DNA of 33,510 nt from a bacterium (GCA_030433295.1 JAUIMJ010000011.1:1-33510); one strand, 5' to 3'. Positions 1 through 6,317 are shown, counted from the first letter of the stretch. Numbers and translations are program-made. The notes: generated by a model from the sequence alone, not told the origin.

Positions 1-180
1 AATTTTTGCGAGGTCGGCGGCTCAATGTCTCCTTGAAATGACAGGCACTCAGCAGTCCGCCTTTGCCGGATTCTATCTCTTTAAATTATGCCGAATTCGG
101 GCTATTTCTGAACCTGCGGGCTCTGCTTCCGGAGACCTGACGTTTTTTTACCTGAGACAATATAGAGCAAAGAAGAGTCG
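1..180. other. Upstream region of the dapF homologue
   Basis: I see no coding region here. The last part carries a T-run (about 144-150), a TATAGA-like box at 161-166 and a purine-rich stretch AAAGAAGAG (169-177) just before the ATG at 181 that can serve as a ribosome binding site. No convincing -35 box, integrase gene or attI site is visible, although a cassette array begins right after dapF. Confidence 0.3.
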
Positions 181-1035
181 ATGAATTTCTACAAGTATCA
201 TGCGCTGGGTAATGACTATATCGTGCTACGTGCGGAGGACGGTGCTGATCGCCTGCAGCCGGAGCAGATCGAGCGCATTTGCCACAGGCATTTTGGCGTG
301 GGGTCCGACGGAATTCTGGTGTATTTTCCTAAGGACGAGGACGGCAGCTTTCCCTTTCGCGGCTTCAATCCTGATGGAAGTGAGTTTGAGAAAAGCGGAA
401 ACGGGCTACGGATTTTCTCGCGATTTCTTTACGACCAGGGCTTTGTCAGCGAAGAGCCTTTCAAGATTCGGACAATCGCCGGGCCTGTTGAAAGCACGGT
501 AAGCGATCAGGGACGCAGTGTTTCCATTGAGATGGGCGAAGTCAGTTTCCAGAGTGAGATTATTCCCGTAGCTGGCGAATCCCGGGAAGTAGTGCAGGAA
601 ACCATTCAGGCCAAAGAAAAGAGCTTTGTTTTTACGGCAGCCAACATCGGCAATCCTCACTGTGTGATTCCGACTACGGGGCTTAGTGCTGATATGGCAA
701 AGACCTATGGGCCGGATTTAGAAGTGCATCCCATGTTTCCCAATCGCACTAACGTGCAGTTCATGGAGGTGCTGGATCGAAACGCCATCCGCATCGAGAT
801 TTGGGAGCGAGGCGCCGGGTATACGCTGGCATCCGGAAGCAGTAGTAGTGCTTCAGCTGCGGTGGCGAAGAAGCTCGGTCTTTGTGACAGTGACATCACG
901 GTGCATATGCCGGGGGGGGGTCTGTCTATTCATGTCGATGATTCCTTTGCGGTTCGCATGGCTGGGGATGTTACTCGGGTTGGGGATGGGCAGTTTTATC
1001 CGGAGATGATGGAGTGGACTTTGGGAGGGGGCTAG
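181..1035 (+). CDS. Diaminopimelate epimerase-like protein lacking both catalytic cysteines
   Basis: The 284-residue protein has the DapF fold signature from end to end: N-terminal FYKYHALGNDY (3-13), HFGVGSDG (37-44), a FNPDGSE segment (62-68), NIGNPHC (155-161) and WERGAG (208-213). DapF normally interconverts LL- and meso-diaminopimelate in the lysine/peptidoglycan pathway using two cysteines. Here both positions are serine: EKSGNGLR has Ser72 and TLASGSSSSA has Ser218, where canonical enzymes read CGNG and ACG. The codons are AGC at 394-396 and TCC at 832-834, so this is not a translation artefact. The length is normal. The protein may be a paralogue with a different or lost activity. I therefore withhold the symbol dapF. 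Its stop codon lies two bases before a GTTAGGC core that opens the cassette array. Confidence 0.85.
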   Translation: MNFYKYHALGNDYIVLRAEDGADRLQPEQIERICHRHFGVGSDGILVYFPKDEDGSFPFRGFNPDGSEFEKSGNGLRIFSRFLYDQGFVSEEPFKIRTIAGPVESTVSDQGRSVSIEMGEVSFQSEIIPVAGESREVVQETIQAKEKSFVFTAANIGNPHCVIPTTGLSADMAKTYGPDLEVHPMFPNRTNVQFMEVLDRNAIRIEIWERGAGYTLASGSSSSASAAVAKKLGLCDSDITVHMPGGGLSIHVDDSFAVRMAGDVTRVGDGQFYPEMMEWTLGGG

Positions 1036-1064
1036 CGTTAGGCGTTTTTTGAGAGGCTCGTGGG

Positions 1065-1182
1065 ACGCCGGAGGAGAAAGCATGTCTTTCGCTCTCTGGT
1101 CCTCGCGCTTTCGTCCTTTAGTTTTGCTCAAAGGCCTGTCGGCTGCGGATGTTCGCTACAGACATGCTTTCTCCTCCGGCGT
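1065..1182. repeat. Perfect 23-bp inverted repeat, copy 1
   Basis: The arms 1065-1087 and 1160-1182 are exact reverse complements (arm starts ACGCCGGAGGAGAAAG), with a 72-nt spacer. The right arm is followed by GTTTTGC, so the transcript could fold into a very stable hairpin and perhaps end transcription. It is unlike an attC stem, which normally has mismatches and bulges. Confidence 0.85.
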
Positions 1183-1335
1183 TTTGCTTGTTTGCTGGGG
1201 GTTGTTTCTCCGGGGAACTTTTCTTCTGACTGCATTTACTCCGGTGGGAAATGCAGTTCAGAAGGAGGAACTTAAGTCTGCTCCGGATACCTATGTTTTT
1301 GCTAACATCCTGTATTTGTTTTTGTTAATCTCGAA

Positions 1336-1431
1336 GCTAAGAACTTACACTCGAGTGGAACTGCAGTCGCATTGAGTGTAATCGAGTTTGAACTGAATGG
1401 GTGGCGAGAACTCGTCATCATTATGTTATCT
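1336..1431 (+). other. attC-like site of gene-poor cassette copy 1
   Basis: The right half, TGGCGAGAACTCGTCATCA followed by TTATGTTATCT, is a recurrent sequence in this array (also near 3085, 5389, 6345 and, weaker, 12632). It ends in a good GTTRRRY-type core at 1425-1431. The left half (from about 1336, GCTAAGAAC) is degenerate compared with copy 2. The left boundary is approximate. Confidence 0.55.
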
Positions 1432-1464
1432 CTCTAAAAACAGGCTCGTCATCTATTCGTAACA

Positions 1465-1839
1465 ATGGCCAAACGTGTGTGCTGTAAGTGTAGCAACGGT
1501 GAAAAGTGGAGGGATGCCCCCGGTGCCTCTGCATCGCTGCACTGGGATGATCTTTACAGGCGAGACGATTACCTATTTGTGCCGTTTAAAACATGGTTTG
1601 TGTGTCAGGAGTGTATTGACAGAGATTTAAAGCATAGTCCCATTTTGTGGAAAGTTGGTTGTTTGATCAGAGCTACGGTAAGTTTCCTTTCTTTTCTGGC
1701 GACACTCCTGGTATTTGTCGTTTTTGGAATGTTTATCGGGTTTGAATTTGGACCGAACGGGGCTATTGTAACTTTAGTAGTAATAGCCTGCGGAATCGGC
1801 GTCCTTAGTGCGGCAGTGTCAGCTATCGGTAGAGATTAA
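1465..1839 (+). CDS. Hypothetical membrane protein with N-terminal CxxC pairs
   Basis: This 124-residue protein is of unknown function. The first 55 residues carry CCKC near the N-terminus and CQEC near residue 50, a spacing that suggests a small zinc-binding module. Hydrophobic segments follow at about 65-90 and 95-118, so it is probably an inner-membrane protein with two spans. The ATG at 1465 lies 40 nt after the preceding recombination core, and the stop is about 10 nt before the next attC, which is the usual layout of a one-gene cassette. Confidence 0.6.
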   Translation: MAKRVCCKCSNGEKWRDAPGASASLHWDDLYRRDDYLFVPFKTWFVCQECIDRDLKHSPILWKVGCLIRATVSFLSFLATLLVFVVFGMFIGFEFGPNGAIVTLVVIACGIGVLSAAVSAIGRD

Positions 1840-1849
1840 TCGCAGCGAG

Positions 1850-1946
1850 AGATAACAATTCGCTGCACCGGATTCTCGGCTTGTACTTTTTTGTGGTACC
1901 AGAGACTAAACAGTTTGCCGAAAACCGGTGAGCTTTAACGTTATGT
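1850..1946 (+). other. attC site
   Basis: The site begins at AGATAACAATTCGC and ends TTTAACGTTATGTTT, with core GTTATGT at 1940-1946. Its inner arms GCACCGG (1863-1869 region) and CCGGTGAGC pair imperfectly. The next ATG follows at 1957. This layout matches chromosomal integron attC sites. Confidence 0.8.
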
Positions 1947-1956
1947 TTCTTGAGAT

Positions 1957-2316
1957 ATGTACGAGTTACCGAATGAATCACATTTAAAGGAGTTGATTGG
2001 GCAAGAAGTAACTCTTGTGTCGATCGGCCCATATGACGCTCAAATTGCCTTCGAAAAGGGAGTAGTGATTCAATCTCTACACAAACTAGAGGGTGAGGTA
2101 AATGGAATTAAATCGCTGTGGTTTGATGGTAAGTGGGTAACCACTAAAGATGTTATCCACGTACCCAAGAAAGAGGTAACTGGCATCAGAAATGAGAATG
2201 AACTGGTGCTAAAAATTGCTTTAACTGGTGGTGTAGCTCTCTACATACACACAGAGGTCTCGCAATACGAGAGCATAAATATTACTCGTAGCGATGGCGC
2301 ACTTGAGGTTATATGA
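1957..2316 (+). CDS. Hypothetical cassette protein (possibly DUF6188-like)
   Basis: This 119-residue soluble protein has no signal peptide or membrane span. The N-terminal LKELIGQEVTLVSIGPYDAQ segment recalls small beta-rich proteins of the DUF6188/immunity-protein type, where a 'GpyDaqi.F' pattern recurs; that is recollection and unverified. A W-rich centre (SLWFDGKWV) and C-terminal YESINI complete what can be seen. The start is 11 nt after the preceding attC core, and an attC follows the stop by about 14 nt, so the gene fills one cassette. Confidence 0.6.
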   Translation: MYELPNESHLKELIGQEVTLVSIGPYDAQIAFEKGVVIQSLHKLEGEVNGIKSLWFDGKWVTTKDVIHVPKKEVTGIRNENELVLKIALTGGVALYIHTEVSQYESINITRSDGALEVI

Positions 2317-2329
2317 GCAAGCACCAAAA

Positions 2330-2410
2330 CATAACAAGGCCAGGCACAATCGCCCCTTCGGTGCTGGACCTCCGCACTTCGTGCTCCGGCCTGTGCTGGC
2401 GACGTTACTT
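2330..2410 (+). other. attC site
   Basis: This well-formed 81-bp site runs from CATAACAAGGCCAGGCACA to TGTGCTGGCGACGTTACTT. The outer arms pair (GCC-GGCACA with TGTGC-TGGC) with one extra unpaired base, and the centre GCACTTCGTGC forms a second stem. The core GTTACTT is at 2404-2410. Extrahelical bases of this kind are a hallmark of attC folding on the bottom strand. Confidence 0.88.
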
Positions 2411-2431
2411 TGCTTTCCAATATGAAGGTGC

Positions 2432-2734
2432 ATGAAGAATTTTGTGCTCATAATTTTGGTCGTTGCCCTTGGCTTTTCGGCGTTCGTCATATTCCATCAA
2501 CGAGAGGCTCAACATTTAATGCTTACGAAGATTGAAACTCTTCGCTTGGAAGCTCTGGCGTCAGCGATTAATTCCTATGCTCGTCACAGCTCGAGAAAGG
2601 AGCTGCCGGTCAATCTACAGGTTCTTCTCAAGGACGATGGCCAATATCGGGCAATTGACGACGAACTCCTCGAGAACCCCTGGGGTTGCGCAGTCTTAAA
2701 AAGAGCCGGGCTACTTGAGCCCGGAGGGGGCTAG
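2432..2734 (+). CDS. Pseudopilin-like small membrane-anchored protein, C-terminus overlapping repeat DNA
   Basis: The 100-residue product has a hydrophobic N-terminus (residues 4-22), then a helical region and a DDELLENPWG segment resembling the 'DPWG' stretch of type II secretion pseudopilins. It lacks a clear prepilin cleavage motif with Glu at +5, so this assignment is weak. The last ten or so codons (from AGLLEPGGG) are read through the recurrent GAGCCGGGCTACTTGAGCCC motif and the start of the duplicated cassette. The natural C-terminus may therefore have been replaced by insertion of that element. The start is 22 nt after an attC core. Confidence 0.5.
   Translation: MKNFVLIILVVALGFSAFVIFHQREAQHLMLTKIETLRLEALASAINSYARHSSRKELPVNLQVLLKDDGQYRAIDDELLENPWGCAVLKRAGLLEPGGG
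2698..2724 (+). repeat. GGAGCC-hairpin motif, copy 1
   Basis: The sequence AAAAAGAGCC GGGCTACTTG AGCCCGG contains the stem GGGCT/AGCCC around ACTTG. It lies inside the 3' end of the preceding reading frame and abuts the second copy of the duplicated cassette. Confidence 0.7.
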
Positions 2735-2764
2735 CGTTCGGCGTTTTTTTGAGAGGCTCGTGGG

Positions 2765-2882
2765 ACGCCGGAGGAGAAAGCATGTCTTTCGCTCTCTGGT
2801 CCTCGCGCTTGCTTCTTTTAGTTTTGCTCAAAGGCCTGTCGGCTGCGGATGTTCGCTACAGACATGCTTTCTCCTCCGGCGT
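2765..2882. repeat. Perfect 23-bp inverted repeat, copy 2
   Basis: The arms 2765-2787 and 2860-2882 are exact reverse complements and identical to those of copy 1, with the same 72-nt spacer length. The spacer has several substitutions around 2810-2820 while all 46 arm bases are unchanged. Confidence 0.85.
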
Positions 2883-3012
2883 TTTGCTTGTTTGCTGGGG
2901 GTCGTTTCTTCTGCCTGGATTTACTCCAGTGGGAGATGCCGTTCAGAGGCGGGAGCGTAAGTCTGCTTAGGGCGTCTGTATTTTTTAACGTCCTACATTT
3001 GTTTGTGTTAAG

Positions 3013-3114
3013 CTGTAACGCAGGAGTCCGAGCTCGAGGGGAACTAAGGTTTCATTGATTGTTATCGAGTTCAAATTTGATTGGTGGCGAGAACTCGTCA
3101 TCACTATGTTAACT
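3013..3114 (+). other. attC-like site of gene-poor cassette copy 2
   Basis: The site runs from CTGTAACGCAGGAGTCCGAG to TCACTATGTTAACT, with core GTTAACT at 3108-3114. The outer arms GAGTCCGAGCTCG and CGAGAACTCGTC pair imperfectly. Its left half recurs alone at 4287-4327 and its right half at 5356-5418. Confidence 0.65.
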
Positions 3115-3129
3115 CATTTATATTCGCTC

Positions 3130-3492
3130 ATGAATAAGTTGAAAAAATATTTAATATACATTTGTATTTTTGCAATATTTTTCATTTGGATTGAAAAAAT
3201 GCTTTTAGCACCAACTGGTTCCGATAGCATCAGAGAGGAGTTTCAAGAGGCTTCTTTGTCACCGGACAGGTGGGTAAATCTAATTGGTATAAGTGAGGGG
3301 CGTATATATTTCGAAATAGGGAATCGCGATAGTGTCGTATCTAATTTTGGCTTAGGCTTTTCTAGGGAGGTTCGCTGGGTTCCATTAGAGCCACCCTCTG
3401 GAGAAAATAGAGATTCGAATTTTTACTTCACTAAAAAAGAACTAGAATCTCTAGCTATGGGTAACATACCGTGGGTTAAAGATGAAAAATAG
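3130..3492 (+). CDS. Hypothetical single-span membrane protein
   Basis: From the ATG at 3130 the product has 120 residues. A lysine-rich start (MNKLKKYL) is followed by one hydrophobic segment (about 8-25), then a roughly 95-residue soluble, probably periplasmic domain with no family I recognise. The reading frame is open back to 3055, but that part lies in the attC repeat, so I choose 3130, which is 22 nt after the recombination core. The gene is AT-rich compared with the flanking core genes, which fits foreign origin. Confidence 0.55.
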   Translation: MNKLKKYLIYICIFAIFFIWIEKMLLAPTGSDSIREEFQEASLSPDRWVNLIGISEGRIYFEIGNRDSVVSNFGLGFSREVRWVPLEPPSGENRDSNFYFTKKELESLAMGNIPWVKDEK

Positions 3493-3651
3493 CATCAAGA
3501 AGATAACAATTTTAATCACAGAACGTTCGCTTCGAGAACGCCTGTATCTATAACTGCTATCTCTTATTTACCCTATGGGTTGCTATGAAGAGAGCAACTG
3601 AATCGTACATCAGTTCCAGCGAGCTACTGGTGAGAACAGATCGAAGTACCT

Positions 3652-3682
3652 AAAAAACGAGCCGGGCTACTTGAGCCCCGAG
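3652..3682 (+). repeat. GGAGCC-hairpin motif, copy 2
   Basis: An A-run followed by CGAGCCGGGCTACTTGAGCC and CCGA. The hairpin GGGCT-ACTTG-AGCCC ends 9-12 nt before the TTG start of the next gene. The 3493-3651 stretch ahead of it has a GATAACAA box at 3502-3509 that may be the left end of a decayed attC, and no gene. Confidence 0.65.
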
Positions 3683-3690
3683 AAATTTGA

Positions 3691-4221
3691 TTGTCAGACG
3701 AACAAGAAGAAATAATCGACATCGCCATCTTGGACATGGGCGGCACTATTAACGGCATCCTATCGCCGGAAGATCCTTCGCCGAAAGAAAGTCGTGTCAT
3801 TGAATTTATCACTGAACGACAGTCCGCATATTCGATAAGATGTACATCTGAGATAGTCGTCATGAAGGATTCTCGCGCGGTTCTTGATAATGACCGCGAT
3901 TTACTCGCTGCTGCGATTGGGCGAACCCTCAGCAGTCGCATCCTCGTACCTCACGGGACATTCACGATGCCGGAAACGGGCGAGTACCTCCAACATATTC
4001 TAGCTCCATCGATAGGAGGCAAGTGCATAATTCTCGTGGGCGCAATGACCCCACTCCACGACGACGATTCCGACGCTCCAGATAACCTTGAATTCGCGCT
4101 CGATAAACTTCGAGACGCGCCGCCTGGGATATGGGTGGCGATGAACAAGAGGCTTTGGGACCCGAAAACAGTCATCAAAGACCCAGAAACGGGTGAGTTT
4201 AGGGAGCGAAGTGGGGTATAA
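3691..4221 (+). CDS. Asparaginase-domain protein, N-terminal domain only
   Basis: The 176-residue product matches the N-terminal domain of type I/II L-asparaginases. It has MGGTI with the first threonine (Thr19), PHGTFTMPETGEYL with the second (Thr90), LVGAMTP (116-121), a SDAPDNLEFAL segment, and a TVIKDPETGEF end whose Lys163 aligns with the catalytic lysine. Full asparaginases have about 330 residues. Short stand-alone homologues ending in a similar WVAMN...ETGEF pattern are known as a separate, poorly characterised group. The residue after Thr90 is Phe where classical enzymes have Asp, so asparagine hydrolysis is doubtful. The start is TTG at 3691, just after the hairpin motif. Function in the cell is unproven. 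Confidence 0.7.
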   Translation: MSDEQEEIIDIAILDMGGTINGILSPEDPSPKESRVIEFITERQSAYSIRCTSEIVVMKDSRAVLDNDRDLLAAAIGRTLSSRILVPHGTFTMPETGEYLQHILAPSIGGKCIILVGAMTPLHDDDSDAPDNLEFALDKLRDAPPGIWVAMNKRLWDPKTVIKDPETGEFRERSGV

Positions 4222-4418
4222 CCAATGCGGTGATAAGAGCCAGCAAGCTGGCCTTTCGAAAGGAGCCGGGGTACTTGAGCCCGCGGCGCAGGAGTCCGAG
4301 CTCGAGGGGAACTAAAGTTCCATTGATCTAGCAAAAAGGAGCCAGGCTACTTGAGCCCCGAAGAAGGTCTTTTCCGATGCAGTGGATTTGGCTACGTTTA
4401 ACAGGAGAACGCTGGCGA
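4222..4418 (+). repeat. Gene-free stretch with two GGAGCC-hairpin motifs and half an attC
   Basis: The region holds copy 3 of the motif (4259-4282, AAAGGAGCCGGGGTACTTGA then GCCCG). Next comes the left half of the 3013-type attC (4287-4327, CGCAGGAGTCCGAGCTCGAG onward) and copy 4 of the motif (4333-4361). The right attC half is missing at this place. GGTATAACC at 4214-4222, at the stop of the preceding gene, may be the R'' box of its attC. It looks like a patchwork of rearranged cassette ends. Confidence 0.55.
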
Positions 4419-4474
4419 CATAACAAAAAATGGGCCGGAAGAGCTTGAGCTCGCCACTCATTTATCCGTTATAC
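4419..4474 (+). other. attC site (short)
   Basis: The site begins with CATAACAAAAAATGGGCCGG and ends TTTATCCGTTATACG, with core GTTATAC at 4468-4474, which fits GTTRRRY exactly. The centre AGAGCTTGAGCTC is partly palindromic. The next ATG is 17 nt downstream. Confidence 0.7.
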
Positions 4475-4490
4475 GTGAATAGGATCGAGA

Positions 4491-4829
4491 ATGGAGCTTG
4501 AATCGAAACCACTGGGTTGGTGGATGCGGAATCTACACGAAATGCCTAGTGATATCTGGCTTTGGATTTCAAGCGAAACAGATAAGCTTTCTCCAGAAAC
4601 TGTATGCTTCATTGTAGATAATGGCATTGATCTGAGCGCCGAAGAGCAAGATCAAAGAGAGATTGATTTAGAAAATAGTGGTTTAATGTGCTTCTTCTTC
4701 AAAGATCAACTTGAAGAAATTCAGCTCAACCTAAAGGCACAAAAATCAAACTTTGAATCCAGTGACTTATATGAGGCATTAAATTACTACTGGGAAAACG
4801 ATGCATTCATCGATCTCAACAACGTATAA
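4491..4829 (+). CDS. Hypothetical acidic cassette protein
   Basis: This 112-residue soluble, acidic protein has no signal peptide. A Trp-rich N-terminus (LGWWMRN, DIWLWISS) and the C-terminal segment EALNYYWENDAFID are the main recognisable features. The latter recalls a family of small uncharacterised proteins (possibly DUF7716), which is unverified memory. The stop codon lies inside the R'' box of the following attC, as is common for compact cassettes. Confidence 0.6.
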   Translation: MELESKPLGWWMRNLHEMPSDIWLWISSETDKLSPETVCFIVDNGIDLSAEEQDQREIDLENSGLMCFFFKDQLEEIQLNLKAQKSNFESSDLYEALNYYWENDAFIDLNNV

Positions 4830-4906
4830 CAAGGCCAAGTAGCATCGCGCACTGCGTGCACTGGATCTCGCTACGCTACGCTCGGCCGCTTTTGGCGGCG
4901 TTACAC
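4824..4906 (+). other. attC site
   Basis: An 83-bp site running from GTATAACAAGGCCAA to TTGGCGGCGTTACAC. The outer arms GCCAA and TTGGC pair. Inner segments GTAGCATCGCGCACTGCGTG and CTCGCTACGCTACGC can form further stems. The core GTTACAC is at 4900-4906. The AACAAGGCCA box is shared with the site at 2330-2410. Confidence 0.85.
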
Positions 4907-4916
4907 CGCTTTAGCG

Positions 4917-5333
4917 ATGACCACTAAGACCCCAGAGCAACAGAAAGATACTGACCGATTAAATCGATACATAGCGCGCGAAGGGCTTGTCTCCTTTATG
5001 AGTAACACTAAGTGGAGAAAACTAGTCGACACGATTAGTTCTATCGAAGGGTATCGTCCAAGATTTCGAGTTAAAGTCGTTCGAGACGAATTTCTAGAAG
5101 AAAGTTGGGACTTTAGTTGGCCTTATCATCTACCACCATACAAGAGTATCGAATGGCTTGATCTCGATTGTAACTTGAGAACTCGGCGTGGGAATTTGAT
5201 AGAGGATCATGTAGAAAGCTTCTTTGAAAAGCTGAGCCTATCTTTAAACATGGTCCATATTGAGTTTGAGAAAATAGAGGACGAAAACATCCTCCGCGTT
5301 TATGGATACAAGCGAAGTGGAAAATCGGTCTGA
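4917..5333 (+). CDS. DUF6678-like protein, first of two neighbouring paralogues
   Basis: The 138-residue soluble protein contains FMSNTKWRKL (about 29-38), a WDFSWPYH segment, SIEWLDLD near residue 80 and the C-terminal ILRVYGYKR. The same pattern order occurs in the protein at 5435-5764 (MNDTKWEEL, EWFYHFREGG, TLEWIEIQ, VIRVFGYLP). I recall this pattern from DUF6678, a family of unknown function; the name is not verified. The start is 11 nt after an attC core. Confidence 0.65.
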   Translation: MTTKTPEQQKDTDRLNRYIAREGLVSFMSNTKWRKLVDTISSIEGYRPRFRVKVVRDEFLEESWDFSWPYHLPPYKSIEWLDLDCNLRTRRGNLIEDHVESFFEKLSLSLNMVHIEFEKIEDENILRVYGYKRSGKSV

Positions 5334-5340
5334 CCTCGAG

Positions 5341-5418
5341 AAGAAGCCGGGCTACTCATTGATTGTAATCGAGTTTTAATTTAATAGGTGGCGAGAACTC
5401 GCCATCACTATGTTATCC
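5341..5418 (+). other. Chimeric repeat: truncated GGAGCC motif joined to an attC right half
   Basis: AAGAAGCCGGGCTACT (5341-5356) is the start of the hairpin motif without its second stem arm. It runs directly into CATTGATTGTAATCGAG and the recurrent GGTGGCGAGAACTCGCCATC block, ending in core GTTATCC at 5412-5418. A normal attC left half is absent, so this site may be inactive or a recombination product. Confidence 0.6.
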
Positions 5419-5434
5419 CTCTCAACGCACAAAT

Positions 5435-5764
5435 ATGAATTCGGCTTACGTCTCTTGCATGAATGACACGAAATGGGAGGAGCTTCGACAGGCTATGCTC
5501 GCGCTTGGTGAGATTTCTCCAAAGTGGCGTGCGTGTGATCTCGAAACGAAACACATTAGTAGCTGGGATGGTGAGTGGTTTTACCATTTCAGAGAGGGGG
5601 GATACTCAACCCTTGAGTGGATCGAGATCCAGACAGAGAGTCCTCAGCAGCATGAGGCGGCCTTAGAGGCCATCAAAAAAATCCACGTTCCTGGAAGAGT
5701 TAAGGGAGATGTCATTCGAGTCTTCGGATATTTACCTCCGGGAGAGCAAATCGACTATCTATAG
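5435..5764 (+). CDS. DUF6678-like protein, second of two neighbouring paralogues
   Basis: This 109-residue protein shares the order of motifs with the protein encoded just upstream: CMNDTKWEEL (9-18), EWFYHFREGGYSTLEWIEIQ (47-66) and VIRVFGYLPPGE near the C-terminus. It lacks the roughly 20-residue N-terminal extension. The two sequences are only distantly alike, so this looks like acquisition of two family members rather than recent tandem duplication. It starts 17 nt after the attC core at 5412-5418. Confidence 0.65.
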   Translation: MNSAYVSCMNDTKWEELRQAMLALGEISPKWRACDLETKHISSWDGEWFYHFREGGYSTLEWIEIQTESPQQHEAALEAIKKIHVPGRVKGDVIRVFGYLPPGEQIDYL

Positions 5765-5769
5765 ATGGG

Positions 5770-5874
5770 GGACAACAACTAGGTTGAGCGGACGGGGTGA
5801 TCGACTTATCGTTGTTGCATTATTATTTGCTGAGCGGCTGGGAGTGAGCCCGCCGCTCACCTAAACCGTTATCT
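5770..5874 (+). other. attC site with visible extrahelical bases
   Basis: This is the clearest attC fold in the window. The left arm AGGTTGAGCGGACGGG (from 5781) and right arm CCCGCCGCTCACCT (to 5862) pair along AGGT/GAGCGG/CGGG, leaving a T and an A unpaired on the left side. The site is bounded by GACAACAA (5771) and core GTTATCT (5868-5874). Unpaired bases at such places direct integrase strand choice in known attC sites. Confidence 0.9.
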
Positions 5875-5957
5875 GAATATAGCGCTTAGTTGATCCGGTG
5901 CATACACGATATGTATTCCTTTTGCGTATGATTGTAGCCACACTCCATTAAGGTTCC

Positions 5958-6275
5958 ATGGAAACTCCAGAACTTCAGAGGCGAGCAAGGTATACATTGA
6001 AGAGGGGCCTGATTCTAACTGCATCATCCCTGGTATGCGGAAGTGTCGGGCTGGTAATTTCTTTGGGGACTCGAGACGTGTTACTTAGTGACTACTTCTT
6101 GATTCCTCTTGGGCTTCTCTTAGGTATCTTCTCTTTCTATATGTTCTTTTCATCATACGTTGATTACATTCGACTATGGAGAGCCGAAGGAATTTTTTCA
6201 GCTTACCTAATCTTTTTTTCGATATTTCTTGTTTTGGTAGCAGTTTGGATGCTTTGGTTACTTGCGTACATCTAA
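5958..6275 (+). CDS. Hypothetical inner-membrane protein with three predicted spans
   Basis: The 105-residue product is highly hydrophobic. Likely spans are residues 15-37, 45-67 and 80-103, after a positively charged start (RRARYTLKR). No family is recognised. The ATG is 89 nt after the preceding attC core, longer than usual, leaving room for a cassette-borne promoter; I see no clear -35/-10 pair there. Confidence 0.55.
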   Translation: METPELQRRARYTLKRGLILTASSLVCGSVGLVISLGTRDVLLSDYFLIPLGLLLGIFSFYMFFSSYVDYIRLWRAEGIFSAYLIFFSIFLVLVAVWMLWLLAYI

Positions 6276-6317
6276 GCGCCTTCTGCATTCGTTTTTTCAG
6301 GCCTAGATTATTCCTCA

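Larger units (their letters stand above)
1024..1431 (+). repeat. Duplicated gene-poor integron cassette, copy 1
   Basis: This segment is repeated at 2723-3114 with high identity in its first 180 bp and looser identity afterwards. It starts with GGAGGGGGCTAGCGTTAGGC, overlapping the last codons and stop of the dapF homologue, and ends in the core GTTATCT (1425-1431). Between G1037 and G1425 it has the layout of an integron cassette. Two overlapping frames stay open in both copies (from 1049 and 1060; 2749 and 2715-2760), and a 15-bp indel preserves the frame, so a small protein cannot be excluded. No frame has a convincing ribosome binding site or recognisable product. I treat it as a non-coding or regulatory cassette. 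Confidence 0.7.
2723..3114 (+). repeat. Duplicated gene-poor integron cassette, copy 2
   Basis: This is the second copy of 1024-1431, starting with the same GGAGGGGGCTAGCGTT and ending in core GTTAACT (3108-3114). It carries one extra T in the early T-run, a few substitutions in the hairpin spacer, and a 15-bp deletion relative to copy 1 near 2905. Divergence increases to the right. As in copy 1, no convincing gene is visible. Confidence 0.7.

Noticed and set aside
1-180. attI or integrase fragment ahead of dapF
   Set aside because: No frame resembling a tyrosine recombinase and no GTTRRRY-type core with supporting sites was found.
853-1131. Minus-strand frames across dapF and the hairpin region
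   Set aside because: They lie opposite a well-supported gene or the inverted repeat, with no recognisable product.
1049-1375. Open frame in copy 1 of the duplicated cassette (and its counterpart 2749-2970)
   Set aside because: No ribosome binding site, two frames equally open, and the frame is formed over a perfect inverted repeat; similar composition in both frames suggests chance.
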